From contig JAODMS010000132.1 in assembly GCA_025464925.1 (NCBI GenBank), forward strand, positions 1 through 16,392: a stretch of DNA of 16,392 nt, read 5' to 3'. The position numbers and the translations under genes are program-made. Shown one piece after another: positions 7,822-14,565 of this stretch. The DNA is from Arthrobacter sp. Lineage in GTDB: Bacteria > Actinomycetota > Actinomycetes > Actinomycetales > Micrococcaceae. The notes beneath the pieces are model-generated. The model did not search any database. It was not told the origin of the DNA and saw nothing but the letters and a program-made list of their open reading frames with translations. How positions within the stretch are numbered: position 1 is the stretch's first letter; the number at the start of each line of letters is the position of its first letter.

Positions 7822-7884
7822 CACCGTCGCAGTAGCTCACGCACGGTGAAGTCCAAAAGTTCCCTGTGGGCGTAGCAGAGCGAA

Positions 7885-7899
7885 CGGGTGAGACACCCG
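7885..7899 (-). other. Short perfect hairpin in the hpt-ftsH gap
   Basis: CGGGTG and CACCCG form a perfect 6-bp stem with a 3-nt loop, about 50 nt after the hpt stop. No run of T follows on the minus strand, so it is not a classical intrinsic terminator. It could be a weak actinobacterial U-less terminator or an operator. The rest of the gap holds the ftsH leader and shows no convincing gene. Confidence 0.35.
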
Positions 7900-7947
7900 G
7901 TGGAGGCTCAGCACTGACTCGGCGCCGGGCTTGGAAGAGACGCTTTT

Positions 7948-8499
7948 TTACTCGTAGACGTGCGGTGCCAGGGTGCCCACGAAGTCCAGGTTGCGGTACT
8001 TCTCGGCGTAGTCCAGGCCGTAGCCGACGACGAACTCGTTGGGGATGTCGTAGCCGACGTACTTGACGTCGATCTGGACCTTGGCGGCGGTGGGCTTGCG
8101 GAAGGCCGTGACGATTTCCACCGAGGCCGTGCCACGGGATTCCAGGTTGGTCTTGAGCCAGGACAGCGTGAGACCGGAATCGATGATGTCTTCGACGATC
8201 AGGACGTCCTTGCCCATGAGGTCCGTGTCCAGATCCTTAAGGATGCGGACCACGCCGGAGGACTGCGTGCCGGAGCCGTAAGAGGAAACGGCCATCCAGT
8301 CCATGGAGACGTGGCTGTGAAGCGCACGGGCCAGGTCGGCCATGACCATGACGGCGCCCTTGAGCACGCCGACGATCAGCAGATCGCGGCCTTCGTAGTC
8401 TTTGTCGATCTGGGCAGCGAGTTCGGTGATCCGTTGCTGGATCTCCTCCTTGGAGTACAGAACATGCTTGAGGTCTGCCTGGACGTCGTTTGAATCCAC
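7948..8499 (-). CDS. hpt: Hypoxanthine (guanine) phosphoribosyltransferase
   Basis: Purine salvage enzyme joining hypoxanthine or guanine to PRPP to give IMP or GMP. The 183-residue protein shows the PRPP-binding signature VLIVEDIIDSGLTL at 99-112, the flexible SSYGSGTQSSG loop at 72-82, and LKGAV at 46-50 near the pyrophosphate site. Two candidate starts are adjacent: TTG at 8502 and GTG at 8499. I choose GTG because AGGAG then stands 6 nt away, against 3 nt for the TTG. The gene lies 29 bp downstream of tilS in the same direction, a neighbourhood conserved across actinobacteria and many firmicutes (tilS-hpt-ftsH). Confidence 0.97.
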   Translation of the reverse strand: MDSNDVQADLKHVLYSKEEIQQRITELAAQIDKDYEGRDLLIVGVLKGAVMVMADLARALHSHVSMDWMAVSSYGSGTQSSGVVRILKDLDTDLMGKDVLIVEDIIDSGLTLSWLKTNLESRGTASVEIVTAFRKPTAAKVQIDVKYVGYDIPNEFVVGYGLDYAEKYRNLDFVGTLAPHVYE

Positions 8500-8528
8500 C
8501 AATGACTCCTGTGTAGATGCGGGGGCGA

Positions 8529-9665
8529 CTATATTTGGGGCGGTTTGTGAGGCCGGAATACAAGTTTCCCACAGCGGGCCCCTTCGCGGGGAACACCGGA
8601 GGCGGCGGAGGGCTCCTCCGCGAGCAGCTGCGCGAGCGAGAGCCGGTAGACGCTGACTCCGCCGGGGAGCTCCACCGGACCGGCCGACCCGTGCCTGCGC
8701 AGCAGCGCCTCGGCGGCGAGCAGTCGCTGGTAGCTGGGCTGTTGGCCGCCGACGGCGGCGGCGGCCTTGGCGATGACCCGGAACCTCACGGCCGGCGCCA
8801 GCTCCCGCAGGGCCGACTCCGGAAGGCTGATCCCGGCTCCGGACTGGCCCCGCAGCCGGCCAAAGGTGTCGTTCGCCACGTCCTCCAGGTAATCGGCGTC
8901 GAGCTGAAGGATGGCAGCAGTCCGGGCCAGTGATTCGGCGACCCCGGGGCCGAGCTTTTCCTCCAGCAGGGGCAGTACCTCGACGCGGGTCCGGGACCTC
9001 GCGTACGCGGGGTCCGCGTTGCTGGGATCGTGCCAGGGTTCCAGGCCCTCCACCGCGCAGATCTCCAGGGTGTCGGCCCGCCGCAGGCGCAGGAACGGCC
9101 GCAGCAGGCGCCCGCGGGCAGGCCGCATCCCGGCCAGGGACCGGGTGCCGGAGCCCCGCGCCAGTCCCAGCAGGACCTGTTCGGCCTGGTCGTCCAGGGT
9201 GTGGCCGAGCAGGATCACCCCGGCGCCGGCCTCATCAGCCGCGGCTTCGAGCGCGGCATGGCGGGCATCCCGGGCGGCCGCCTCCGGGCCCATGCCGGTG
9301 GAGGCGACGTCGACGGCCCTCACCTCGACGGGCGAGAGTCCGAGATCCTGGAGCACCCGGGCGGTGGTGGCTGCCACCTCGGCCGAGACGGGCTGCAGCT
9401 GATGGTCCACGACGACGGCGCCAACGGACACCGGGTGGCCATCCACATGCCCGCGGCGGGCAAAATACGCGGCGACGGCGGCGAGGGCCAGCGAGTCCGG
9501 GCCTCCGCTGCAGGCGACGAGCACCCGGGCCGGGTAACCGGCCTCGGCCAGGGCGTCCTGGAGCATTTTTCGCGCCGTGCCGACCACGGGAGCCAGGCGC
9601 CCGGGCTGACGCCGGCCGCTGGAGACGGAACGGGCGCTGAGAGAGGCGGAATTGCTGCCGGGCAC
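8529..9665 (-). CDS. tilS: tRNA(Ile)-lysidine synthetase
   Basis: ATP-dependent enzyme that attaches lysine to C34 of the CAU anticodon of tRNA-Ile2, changing its codon reading from AUG to AUA; normally essential. The 378-residue protein contains the PP-loop SGGPDS at 53-58, VVDHQLQP at 85-92 and GHTLDDQAEQVL at 154-165, which belong to the N-type ATP pyrophosphatase domain. LRPFLRLRR and WHDPSNAD follow at 188-218. A TilS substrate-binding region probably occupies about 265-345. It begins with GTG at 9665, 5 bp after the metalloprotease stop, with only a distant GGATGGGG as ribosome site, so it is likely coupled. About 45 N-terminal residues precede the PP-loop, so a start somewhat further in is possible. 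Confidence 0.95.
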   Translation of the reverse strand: MPGSNSASLSARSVSSGRRQPGRLAPVVGTARKMLQDALAEAGYPARVLVACSGGPDSLALAAVAAYFARRGHVDGHPVSVGAVVVDHQLQPVSAEVAATTARVLQDLGLSPVEVRAVDVASTGMGPEAAARDARHAALEAAADEAGAGVILLGHTLDDQAEQVLLGLARGSGTRSLAGMRPARGRLLRPFLRLRRADTLEICAVEGLEPWHDPSNADPAYARSRTRVEVLPLLEEKLGPGVAESLARTAAILQLDADYLEDVANDTFGRLRGQSGAGISLPESALRELAPAVRFRVIAKAAAAVGGQQPSYQRLLAAEALLRRHGSAGPVELPGGVSVYRLSLAQLLAEEPSAASGVPREGARCGKLVFRPHKPPQI

Positions 9666-9670
9666 GGAAA

Positions 9671-10795
9671 CTACAGCCCCATCCGTTCAAGCCAGAGCTT
9701 CGAGTCGTGGATCTCGGCTTCGGTGGGCAGCTGGGCGGCGGATTCCCAGACCCGGTTGAAGCCCTGCATGCCGGCCGCGGCGACCACTTCCCGGACGAAC
9801 TTGGAGCCGTCGCTGTATTGGCGCATCTTGGCATCGAGGCCCAGCAGGCTGCGGATGAACTTCTCGATCACGCCGTGGTCCTTGCCGCGGTCGCTGAACC
9901 GCTGCCGGATGGTCTTGACCGAGGGAACGATGCTGGCGTCGACGGTGTCCATTACCACGTTGGCGTGGCCTTCGAGCAGGCTCATCAGGGCGGTCAGGCG
10001 GGAGAGCGCGGCCTTTTCCTCGGGGTGCTGCAGCAGGTCGAGGATCGCGCCACGGCCGGGGGTGCCGGACGCGGTCCGGTCCTTCAGCGACCTGGCGGCG
10101 GCCGAGGCCCGTTCCAGGAGCGAATCGACGTTGCCCAGCAGCTGGCCGCTGAGGTTCTCGATCTCGTCCAGCATATGGTGCCGCAGCCAGGGCGCCGCCG
10201 CAAACTGCACGCGGTGGGTCTGCTCGTGAAGGCAGACCCAGAGCCGGAAGTCCGCGGGTTCAACGTTGAGTTCGCGCTCCACGGTGATGATGTTCGGAGC
10301 GACGAGGAGCAGGCGCCCGGCGGCGGGCGCGGTGGAGTTCTCGGCGAGCGCGGAGAAGGGGTCGTACTGGCCGAGGACCTTGCTGGAGAGGAATGCCAGG
10401 ATGGCGCCCAGCTGGCTGCCGGTGATGGCCCCGCTGACCGCGGCTGCGCCGGGGGTGACCGAGGCGCTGCGGCCCTCGAGCATCTTTTCCATGGCCGGTT
10501 TGAGCATCACCGCGAAGCTCTGCGTGTTGGCCCTGGCCCAGGAGGCCCGGTCCACCACCAGGACCGAGGAATCGCGGAGGTCCCGGGCGGCTTCGAGGCC
10601 GGTGATGTGATGGACGTGGGGCACCGAGATGTCGGCCATGAGGCGCAGGTTCTCCACGGCGGTTCCGATGTCGGCGGAACCCAGGGTGGGCCCGGCGGGC
10701 GTCAGGCGGGCGGCCGTGGAAGCAGCAAGCTCCCAGTTGATGAGCGCTTGCGCTTGGGCTGATGTCTCGCTTGCAGAGGACTCCATAGGCTCCAT
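9671..10795 (-). CDS. Zinc-dependent metalloprotease of the DUF2342 / F420-biosynthesis-associated family
   Basis: A 374-residue soluble protein with HEQTH at 190-194 (the HExxH zincin motif) and, about 90 residues later, SLLEGHANVVMD, where an EGHA segment probably supplies the third zinc ligand and part of the active site. Both motifs and the length match the family called zincin-like metallopeptidase, DUF2342 or coenzyme F420 biosynthesis-associated protein. Its substrate is not established. The name comes from phylogenetic co-occurrence, and no F420 gene is in this window. It sits between dacB and tilS, the position of Rv3626c in M. tuberculosis. The start is ATG 10795; a second ATG 9 bp further in (10786) has GGAG 3 nt before it and is possible. 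Confidence 0.88.
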   Translation of the reverse strand: MEPMESSASETSAQAQALINWELAASTAARLTPAGPTLGSADIGTAVENLRLMADISVPHVHHITGLEAARDLRDSSVLVVDRASWARANTQSFAVMLKPAMEKMLEGRSASVTPGAAAVSGAITGSQLGAILAFLSSKVLGQYDPFSALAENSTAPAAGRLLLVAPNIITVERELNVEPADFRLWVCLHEQTHRVQFAAAPWLRHHMLDEIENLSGQLLGNVDSLLERASAAARSLKDRTASGTPGRGAILDLLQHPEEKAALSRLTALMSLLEGHANVVMDTVDASIVPSVKTIRQRFSDRGKDHGVIEKFIRSLLGLDAKMRQYSDGSKFVREVVAAAGMQGFNRVWESAAQLPTEAEIHDSKLWLERMGL

Positions 10796-10834
10796 CAGAC
10801 CACAAGGGGCTGATGATCCGCCTTAAGTTCGCTG

Positions 10835-10874
10835 ACCGGCGAACGGGCGGAACCGGTGAACGGGCGGCACCGGC
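10835..10874. repeat. 17-bp tandem repeat, about 2.4 copies, after the dacB stop
   Basis: On the plus strand two 17-bp units (10835-10851 and 10852-10868) share ACCGG-GAACGGGCGG with one internal C/T difference and a different last base; a third copy begins with ACCGGC (10869-10874). CCGGTG (10853-10858) and CACCGG (10868-10873) can pair around a 9-nt loop, so in the minus-strand transcript the region may fold just after dacB. It is followed by few T residues. It may be a weak terminator or simple duplication. Confidence 0.55.
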
Positions 10875-10877
10875 CTG

Positions 10878-12371
10878 TCAGCGGCAGCCGCATCCGGCAA
10901 GGACGGAGGCGGTGCGGTCCAGTGCCGCCTTGTTGGCGGCGCCCGGGCTCAGCCCGTTCCCAATGAACGAGAAGATCAACAGCCGGCCGTCGGTGTCGAC
11001 GACGTAGCCGCTGAGGGCCACCACGGTGTTCAGCGTGCCGGTCTTGGCGCGGACCAGCCCGGCGCCGCCTGCCGTGGGCGCATCCGTGTAGCGGTCCTCC
11101 AGTGTTCCGGTCAGCCCGCCCACCGGGAACCCGTCGAGGGCGGCGCGGAGGCGGGTGTCCGGGCCCGAGGTGATGGCCCGGACCACTTCGGCGAGCTGCC
11201 GGGCGGAGACCCGGTTGGCCAGGGCCAGCCCGGACACGTCCGCGGCGCTGAGCGTGTCCGTGGGGATGCCCATGTCCTTCAGCTGCTGCAGCACGGCCGC
11301 GACGGCGCCGTCGTTGCTGCCCGGCTGGCCGCTCGCGAGCGCGGACATCCGGCCCATCACCTCGGTGAGGTAGTTGTCCGAGGTCCGCAGCAGCAGGTCC
11401 ACCTGCTGGCCGACGGTGGCGGACTGGACCTCGGCCAGAACCCGAGCCTCCCCCGCGCCCGGCGCGGGCCCGGCGGGAATCCGCACGACGCCGGGCGCCA
11501 CCGTGAGCCCCGCGGCCGCGGCAGCCGCCGAGAGCTGGGCCGAGAACGCCGCGGCGGTACTCATGGCGGCGTCCTGCGGGCGGGGGCCCGTGCTCTTGGC
11601 CGGGTCGAAGCGGGCGGAATTCATCGCCAGCGGGAACAGCGGGGCCATCTCCCCGGCCTTCACATCCTCAAGGCTCCAGGCCGCGTTGAGGGATGGGCCG
11701 GTGAAAAGGGAGTCATCCAGCAGCACGGACACGGCGCCGGCCGCTCCCTCGTTCCGGAGGGCCCGGACGGTCGCCTGCGCGAGCGTGGCCAGTCCGGCAT
11801 GGCCAAGGACAGCGGCCGGGGCCGATTCGCCCGCGCCCAGCAGCACGTCTCCCCCGCCGGTGAGGACGACGGAGCCGGGTGTGGGTCCCGCCACAACCGT
11901 GGTGCTGAAGCGGCGGTCCGGGCCCAGGATGCGCAGCGCCGCACTGGCCGTCAGGAGTTTCATGTTGGACGCCGGCACGCGCGCCTCGTCCCCGGAACGG
12001 TCAAAGAGCACCTGCCCCGTCGTCGCATCCTGCACCACGCCGGTGAACGTCCCGGCGCCTTCGGTCTTCAGGGTGTCGTCGAGTAGGGCGGATAGCGGGC
12101 CGGGCGCAGGAACGGCGGCCGAACCGCTCAGGGGCCCGATTCCATCGGATCCGGCGCCGTCGGGAGAACTCAGGCGGGTGGGCACCTGCTGCCAGGGAGC
12201 GGGCGGCGGGGCGGCCGGGGAGCGGTCCGGGCCGAAGAAGGCGGCTGAGATGGCGATGCCGGCCGGGACCGCGAGGGCCACGACGAGGAGGGTCAGCAAC
12301 AGCATGGGGAGAACTCCCCGCAGCGCGCCGGACGCCGGGGCCGTGCCTGGGCCGCTCATTCTGCGTTTCAT
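10878..12371 (-). CDS. dacB: D-alanyl-D-alanine carboxypeptidase / endopeptidase (PBP4 class, peptidase S13)
   Basis: Penicillin-binding protein that trims or cleaves peptidoglycan cross-links outside the membrane. The 497-residue protein has a short basic N-terminus, a hydrophobic signal-anchor at about 20-43 and a Pro/Ala/Ser-rich linker to about 95. The three serine-penicilloyl motifs are present: SNMK (S135, K138), SDN at 331-333 and KTG at 443-445. About 195 residues separate the first two motifs, the large insertion expected of class-C type 4 PBPs. It ends GCGCR, with two cysteines near the C-terminus. The start is ATG 12371, with ATG 12359 as an alternative; neither has an ideal ribosome site. 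The gene diverges from ppa and leads the dacB-metalloprotease-tilS-hpt series. Confidence 0.94.
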   Translation of the reverse strand: MKRRMSGPGTAPASGALRGVLPMLLLTLLVVALAVPAGIAISAAFFGPDRSPAAPPPAPWQQVPTRLSSPDGAGSDGIGPLSGSAAVPAPGPLSALLDDTLKTEGAGTFTGVVQDATTGQVLFDRSGDEARVPASNMKLLTASAALRILGPDRRFSTTVVAGPTPGSVVLTGGGDVLLGAGESAPAAVLGHAGLATLAQATVRALRNEGAAGAVSVLLDDSLFTGPSLNAAWSLEDVKAGEMAPLFPLAMNSARFDPAKSTGPRPQDAAMSTAAAFSAQLSAAAAAAGLTVAPGVVRIPAGPAPGAGEARVLAEVQSATVGQQVDLLLRTSDNYLTEVMGRMSALASGQPGSNDGAVAAVLQQLKDMGIPTDTLSAADVSGLALANRVSARQLAEVVRAITSGPDTRLRAALDGFPVGGLTGTLEDRYTDAPTAGGAGLVRAKTGTLNTVVALSGYVVDTDGRLLIFSFIGNGLSPGAANKAALDRTASVLAGCGCR

Positions 12372-12389
12372 GCTGCCGTCGGTCCTCAG

Positions 12390-12418
12390 TCCTGAAATGT
12401 CCCCACTAGTTCCTGAAA
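12390..12418. repeat. Direct repeat TCCTGAAA in the dacB/ppa divergent promoter region
   Basis: TCCTGAAA occurs at 12390-12397 and 12411-12418, starting 21 bp apart, which places both copies on the same DNA face. The second copy overlaps the proposed ppa -35 box. Both are preceded by AG or AGT. This could be an operator acting on ppa and/or dacB, or chance. Confidence 0.35.
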
Positions 12419-12440
12419 CCTGGGCCTCTCGCTATATCCT
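12413..12440 (+). promoter_or_regulatory. Probable ppa promoter
   Basis: The proposed -35 CTGAAA (12413-12418) and -10 TATCCT (12435-12440, fitting the actinobacterial TAnnnT) are separated by 16 bp. Transcription would begin near 12447, leaving a leader of about 65 nt before the ppa ATG. The 141-bp gap also has to drive dacB on the other strand, for which no clear box is visible. Confidence 0.45.
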
Positions 12441-12512
12441 CAATAGTAGTCGGCGGCACCCGCAGCCTTTTGTGTGCGCCGCGTACCCCCTGAAGTCGTC
12501 AAGGAGCATTCC

Positions 12513-13004
12513 ATGAAGCATGACGTGACCATCGAGATCCCCAAGGGATCACGCGTCAAGTACGAAATCGACCACGAGACCGGCCGCATCCGCCTGGACC
12601 GCGTCCTGTTCACCTCCATGCAGTACCCCACCCACTACGGCTTCTTCGAGAACACCCTGGGTGAGGACGGCGACCCGCTGGACGCGCTGGTGCTCCTGCA
12701 GGACTTTGACCTTCACCCCGGCGTGATCGTGGAAGCCCGCCCCATCGGCGTGTTCAACATGACCGACGACGGCGGCGGCGACGCCAAGGTCCTGTGCGTG
12801 CCGGTCGACGCCCGGTTCGACCACATCAATGAGATCAGCGATGTCAGCGAGTTCCTGATCAAGGAGATCGAGCACTTCTTCACGCGTTACAAGGACCTGG
12901 AGCCGGGCAAGTGGGTCAACGCCGAGGGCTGGGGCGACCGCGCCGCTGCCGAGGCCGAGCTCGAGGCTTCGATCAAGCGCTACGTGCCCTCAGCAGGACA
13001 CTAG
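12513..13004 (+). CDS. ppa: Inorganic pyrophosphatase (family I)
   Basis: Hydrolyses pyrophosphate to two phosphates, pulling nucleic-acid, tRNA-charging and other biosynthetic reactions forward. The start at ATG 12513 (163 residues, [10 protein letters not shown]) is fixed by AAGGAG 6 nt upstream; an earlier in-frame ATG at 12474 is not needed. Active-site elements visible are [10 protein letters not shown] at 11-20, the signature [10 protein letters not shown] at 51-60 (D52, D54, D57) and TDDGGGDAK at 84-92. YPTHYGF at 38-44 is also typical. Length matches the hexameric actinobacterial and E. coli enzymes. The divergent ppa-dacB arrangement is shared with mycobacteria (Rv3628/Rv3627c). A strong hairpin follows the gene. 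Confidence 0.98.
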   Translation: MKHDVTIEIPKGSRVKYEIDHETGRIRLDRVLFTSMQYPTHYGFFENTLGEDGDPLDALVLLQDFDLHPGVIVEARPIGVFNMTDDGGGDAKVLCVPVDARFDHINEISDVSEFLIKEIEHFFTRYKDLEPGKWVNAEGWGDRAAAEAELEASIKRYVPSAGH

Positions 13005-13084
13005 TCACCGCCTCCCTCGCCTCGTTTCGCTCGGCCAGGGAACCCTCGGCGGCGTGGGCCCACCCACCCGACGGGAAAGTAGTA

Positions 13085-13137
13085 CGACGGCGGGTGCCGG
13101 GTTCGGAAGAACCCCGCACCCGCCGTCGCCGTTTGTC
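13085..13137 (+). terminator. Strong rho-independent-type terminator of ppa
   Basis: A 13-bp perfect stem (13085-13097 with 13116-13128), one C/C mismatch, then a 6-bp stem GGGTTC/GAACCC closed by a GGAA tetraloop (13105-13108). CCGTTTGTC follows. The tail is only weakly T-rich, as is common in high-GC actinobacteria. It begins 80 bp after the ppa stop and ends 45 bp before the esterase start. The intervening stretch also holds the palindrome GTGGGCCCAC (13054-13063). Confidence 0.85.
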
Positions 13138-13172
13138 AGGAGGGCGTCCGGAATCTGTGAAATTGTTGGCTT

Positions 13173-14498
13173 ATGAACGCAGACCCCACCTTTAACCCGC
13201 CCTGCGGTCCGGTCACCGGGTGGCGGGACGGGAACGTGCTGCGCGCCACGGGGATCCCGTACGCCACTGCGGGACGTTTCCAGCCTCCGGTGAGTGCCGC
13301 CGATCGGACCGGGGTGCTCACAGCCACCTCGCTCTCCCCTGCTTGCCCGCAGGCCCCGGTACCTTTCCTGGACGATATTCTGGGCACCCGCTACGGCGAG
13401 CTCCCCGGCAGTGAGGACTGCCAGCGCCTCTCGATCACCTTGCCGGCGGACCTCGATGAGGATGAGCAGGTACCGGTGATGGTGTGGCTGCATGGCGGGT
13501 CCTATACGTCCGGTTCCGGGGACCTGGCCATCTTCGATCCCGCGGCCCTGGTGGCCGAGACCCGGGTCATCGTGGTTTCCGTGACCTACCGCCTGGGTTT
13601 GTTCGGATACCTGGCGACCGGCACGGGCCGGCCCGCTAATCTCGGGCTCCTGGACCAGCTTGAGGCATTCCGCTGGGTGCAGCGCAATATTGGCGCCTTC
13701 GGGGGCGATCCGGGACGCGTCACCGCTTTCGGACAGTCCGCAGGCGGTGATGCAGTTGCCCACCTCATGGCGACGGCGGACGCCCCGGCACTCTTCCAGC
13801 GCGCCATCATCCAAAGTGCCCCCCTGGGCATTACCCGGGGACGGGAGAAGATGAACACCGCCATGGGCATCGCGGCCGAAGCCGTCACCCATGACACGCC
13901 GGCCTTGGACGTCGTCGCCATTGAGGAAAACGTGGCACAGGCGGCCCGGAAGTTCGGCCTGATGGCCGCCATGCCGTTCGGCATCCAATACGGGCACTCG
14001 CCCCTGCCGGCGGAATCCGGAATTGACGACGCATGGAACACTGCGGCCCCGGGGATCGAGGTCTTGATCGGACACACGTCCGAAGAGGCCCGCCTGTTCC
14101 TGCCGGGCAGCCCGCGCCTAAGCCGGGCGGCCAGGGTCCCGGTCCTCGGCAGCGCCATCCTTAAGGTCGTCAACTGGGCCGTGACGGAAGCGGTCTATGG
14201 CAGATCAGCCAGGAAGTTTGCCCGGCGGCATGTACAGGCAGGAGGTAAGGCCTACAACTATGTGCTGTCCTGGCGGGCACCGGGAAACATCTACGGGGCG
14301 GCCCATACCGTCGATCTGCCGCTGCTGTTCGGAGACAAACGGACCTGGGAAGGCGCCGGGCTCTTGGAGGGATCCAGCTGGGACGACCTCAACTCACAGG
14401 GCCGGGCCCTCCGCGCGCTCTGGGCCCGCTTCGCCTACGGCGGTGGCCTTGGCAGCCGGGGGGAGATTCCCGGCACGCTCCGGTACCGCGAGGTCTGA
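13173..14498 (+). CDS. Type-B carboxylesterase (alpha/beta hydrolase)
   Basis: A 441-residue serine hydrolase predicted to cleave carboxylic esters. WLHGGSY at 105-111 provides the oxyanion hole. The nucleophile elbow is GQSAGG (S189), the likely acid is E305 in GHTSEEARLF, and the catalytic histidine is H378 in GAAHTVDLPLLF. PNB-esterase relatives usually have GESAGG and about 490 residues, so this one is shorter, particularly between the nucleophile and the acid. No signal peptide is seen, so it is cytoplasmic. ATG 13173 is the first possible start (a stop codon lies 15 bp before it in frame), yet no Shine-Dalgarno is present. A -35-like TTGTCA (13133-13138) lies just past the ppa terminator, without a good -10. 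The substrate cannot be told from sequence. Confidence 0.92.
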   Translation: MNADPTFNPPCGPVTGWRDGNVLRATGIPYATAGRFQPPVSAADRTGVLTATSLSPACPQAPVPFLDDILGTRYGELPGSEDCQRLSITLPADLDEDEQVPVMVWLHGGSYTSGSGDLAIFDPAALVAETRVIVVSVTYRLGLFGYLATGTGRPANLGLLDQLEAFRWVQRNIGAFGGDPGRVTAFGQSAGGDAVAHLMATADAPALFQRAIIQSAPLGITRGREKMNTAMGIAAEAVTHDTPALDVVAIEENVAQAARKFGLMAAMPFGIQYGHSPLPAESGIDDAWNTAAPGIEVLIGHTSEEARLFLPGSPRLSRAARVPVLGSAILKVVNWAVTEAVYGRSARKFARRHVQAGGKAYNYVLSWRAPGNIYGAAHTVDLPLLFGDKRTWEGAGLLEGSSWDDLNSQGRALRALWARFAYGGGLGSRGEIPGTLRYREV

Positions 14499-14511
14499 GC
14501 CCGGCGTCAAG

Positions 14512-14517
14512 TAGATT
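14512..14517 (+). promoter_or_regulatory. Candidate -10 box (leaderless type) before the DUF429 mini-ORF
   Basis: TAGATT fits the actinobacterial TAnnnT consensus and is followed after 6 nt by ATG 14524. That spacing would put the transcription start at or next to the ATG, as in leaderless actinobacterial transcripts. No clear -35 box is seen, which is common for this type. Confidence 0.5.
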
Positions 14518-14523
14518 GCTGCC

Positions 14524-14565
14524 ATGTTCTTGCCCCTGATCGCCGCCCTGGGAGGACTCCGGTGA
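14524..14565 (+). CDS. Possible 13-codon leader ORF coupled to DUF429
   Basis: ATG 14524 opens a short frame encoding MFLPLIAALGGLR and ending at TGA 14563-14565. The stop overlaps the GTG start of the DUF429 gene by 4 bp (GTGA). The frame lies directly downstream of TAGATT and has no Shine-Dalgarno, so it would be read as a leaderless start. Its last codons contain GGGAGG, the ribosome site of DUF429. The peptide is hydrophobic and matches nothing I recognise. It could act only to deliver ribosomes to the next gene, or be coincidence; a 13-codon open frame alone proves little. Confidence 0.4.
   Translation: MFLPLIAALGGLR

Noticed and set aside
7851..7856. TTGGAC on the minus strand as a -35 box for ftsH
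   Set aside because: It lies 29 bp from the only -10-like hexamer and no other -10 is at proper spacing.
9030..10762. Long plus-strand frames opposite tilS and the metalloprotease
   Set aside because: Low-complexity Gly/Arg/Ala-rich translations without domain signals; the minus-strand genes have intact motifs.
13054..13063. Perfect palindrome GTGGGCCCAC after ppa
   Set aside because: Ten bases only, with no partner site or promoter nearby; expected by chance at this GC content.
13005..14075. Open frame of 356 codons on the minus strand, antisense to the esterase
   Set aside because: It runs through the ppa terminator and opposes a gene with a clear catalytic triad; typical GC-driven shadow frame.
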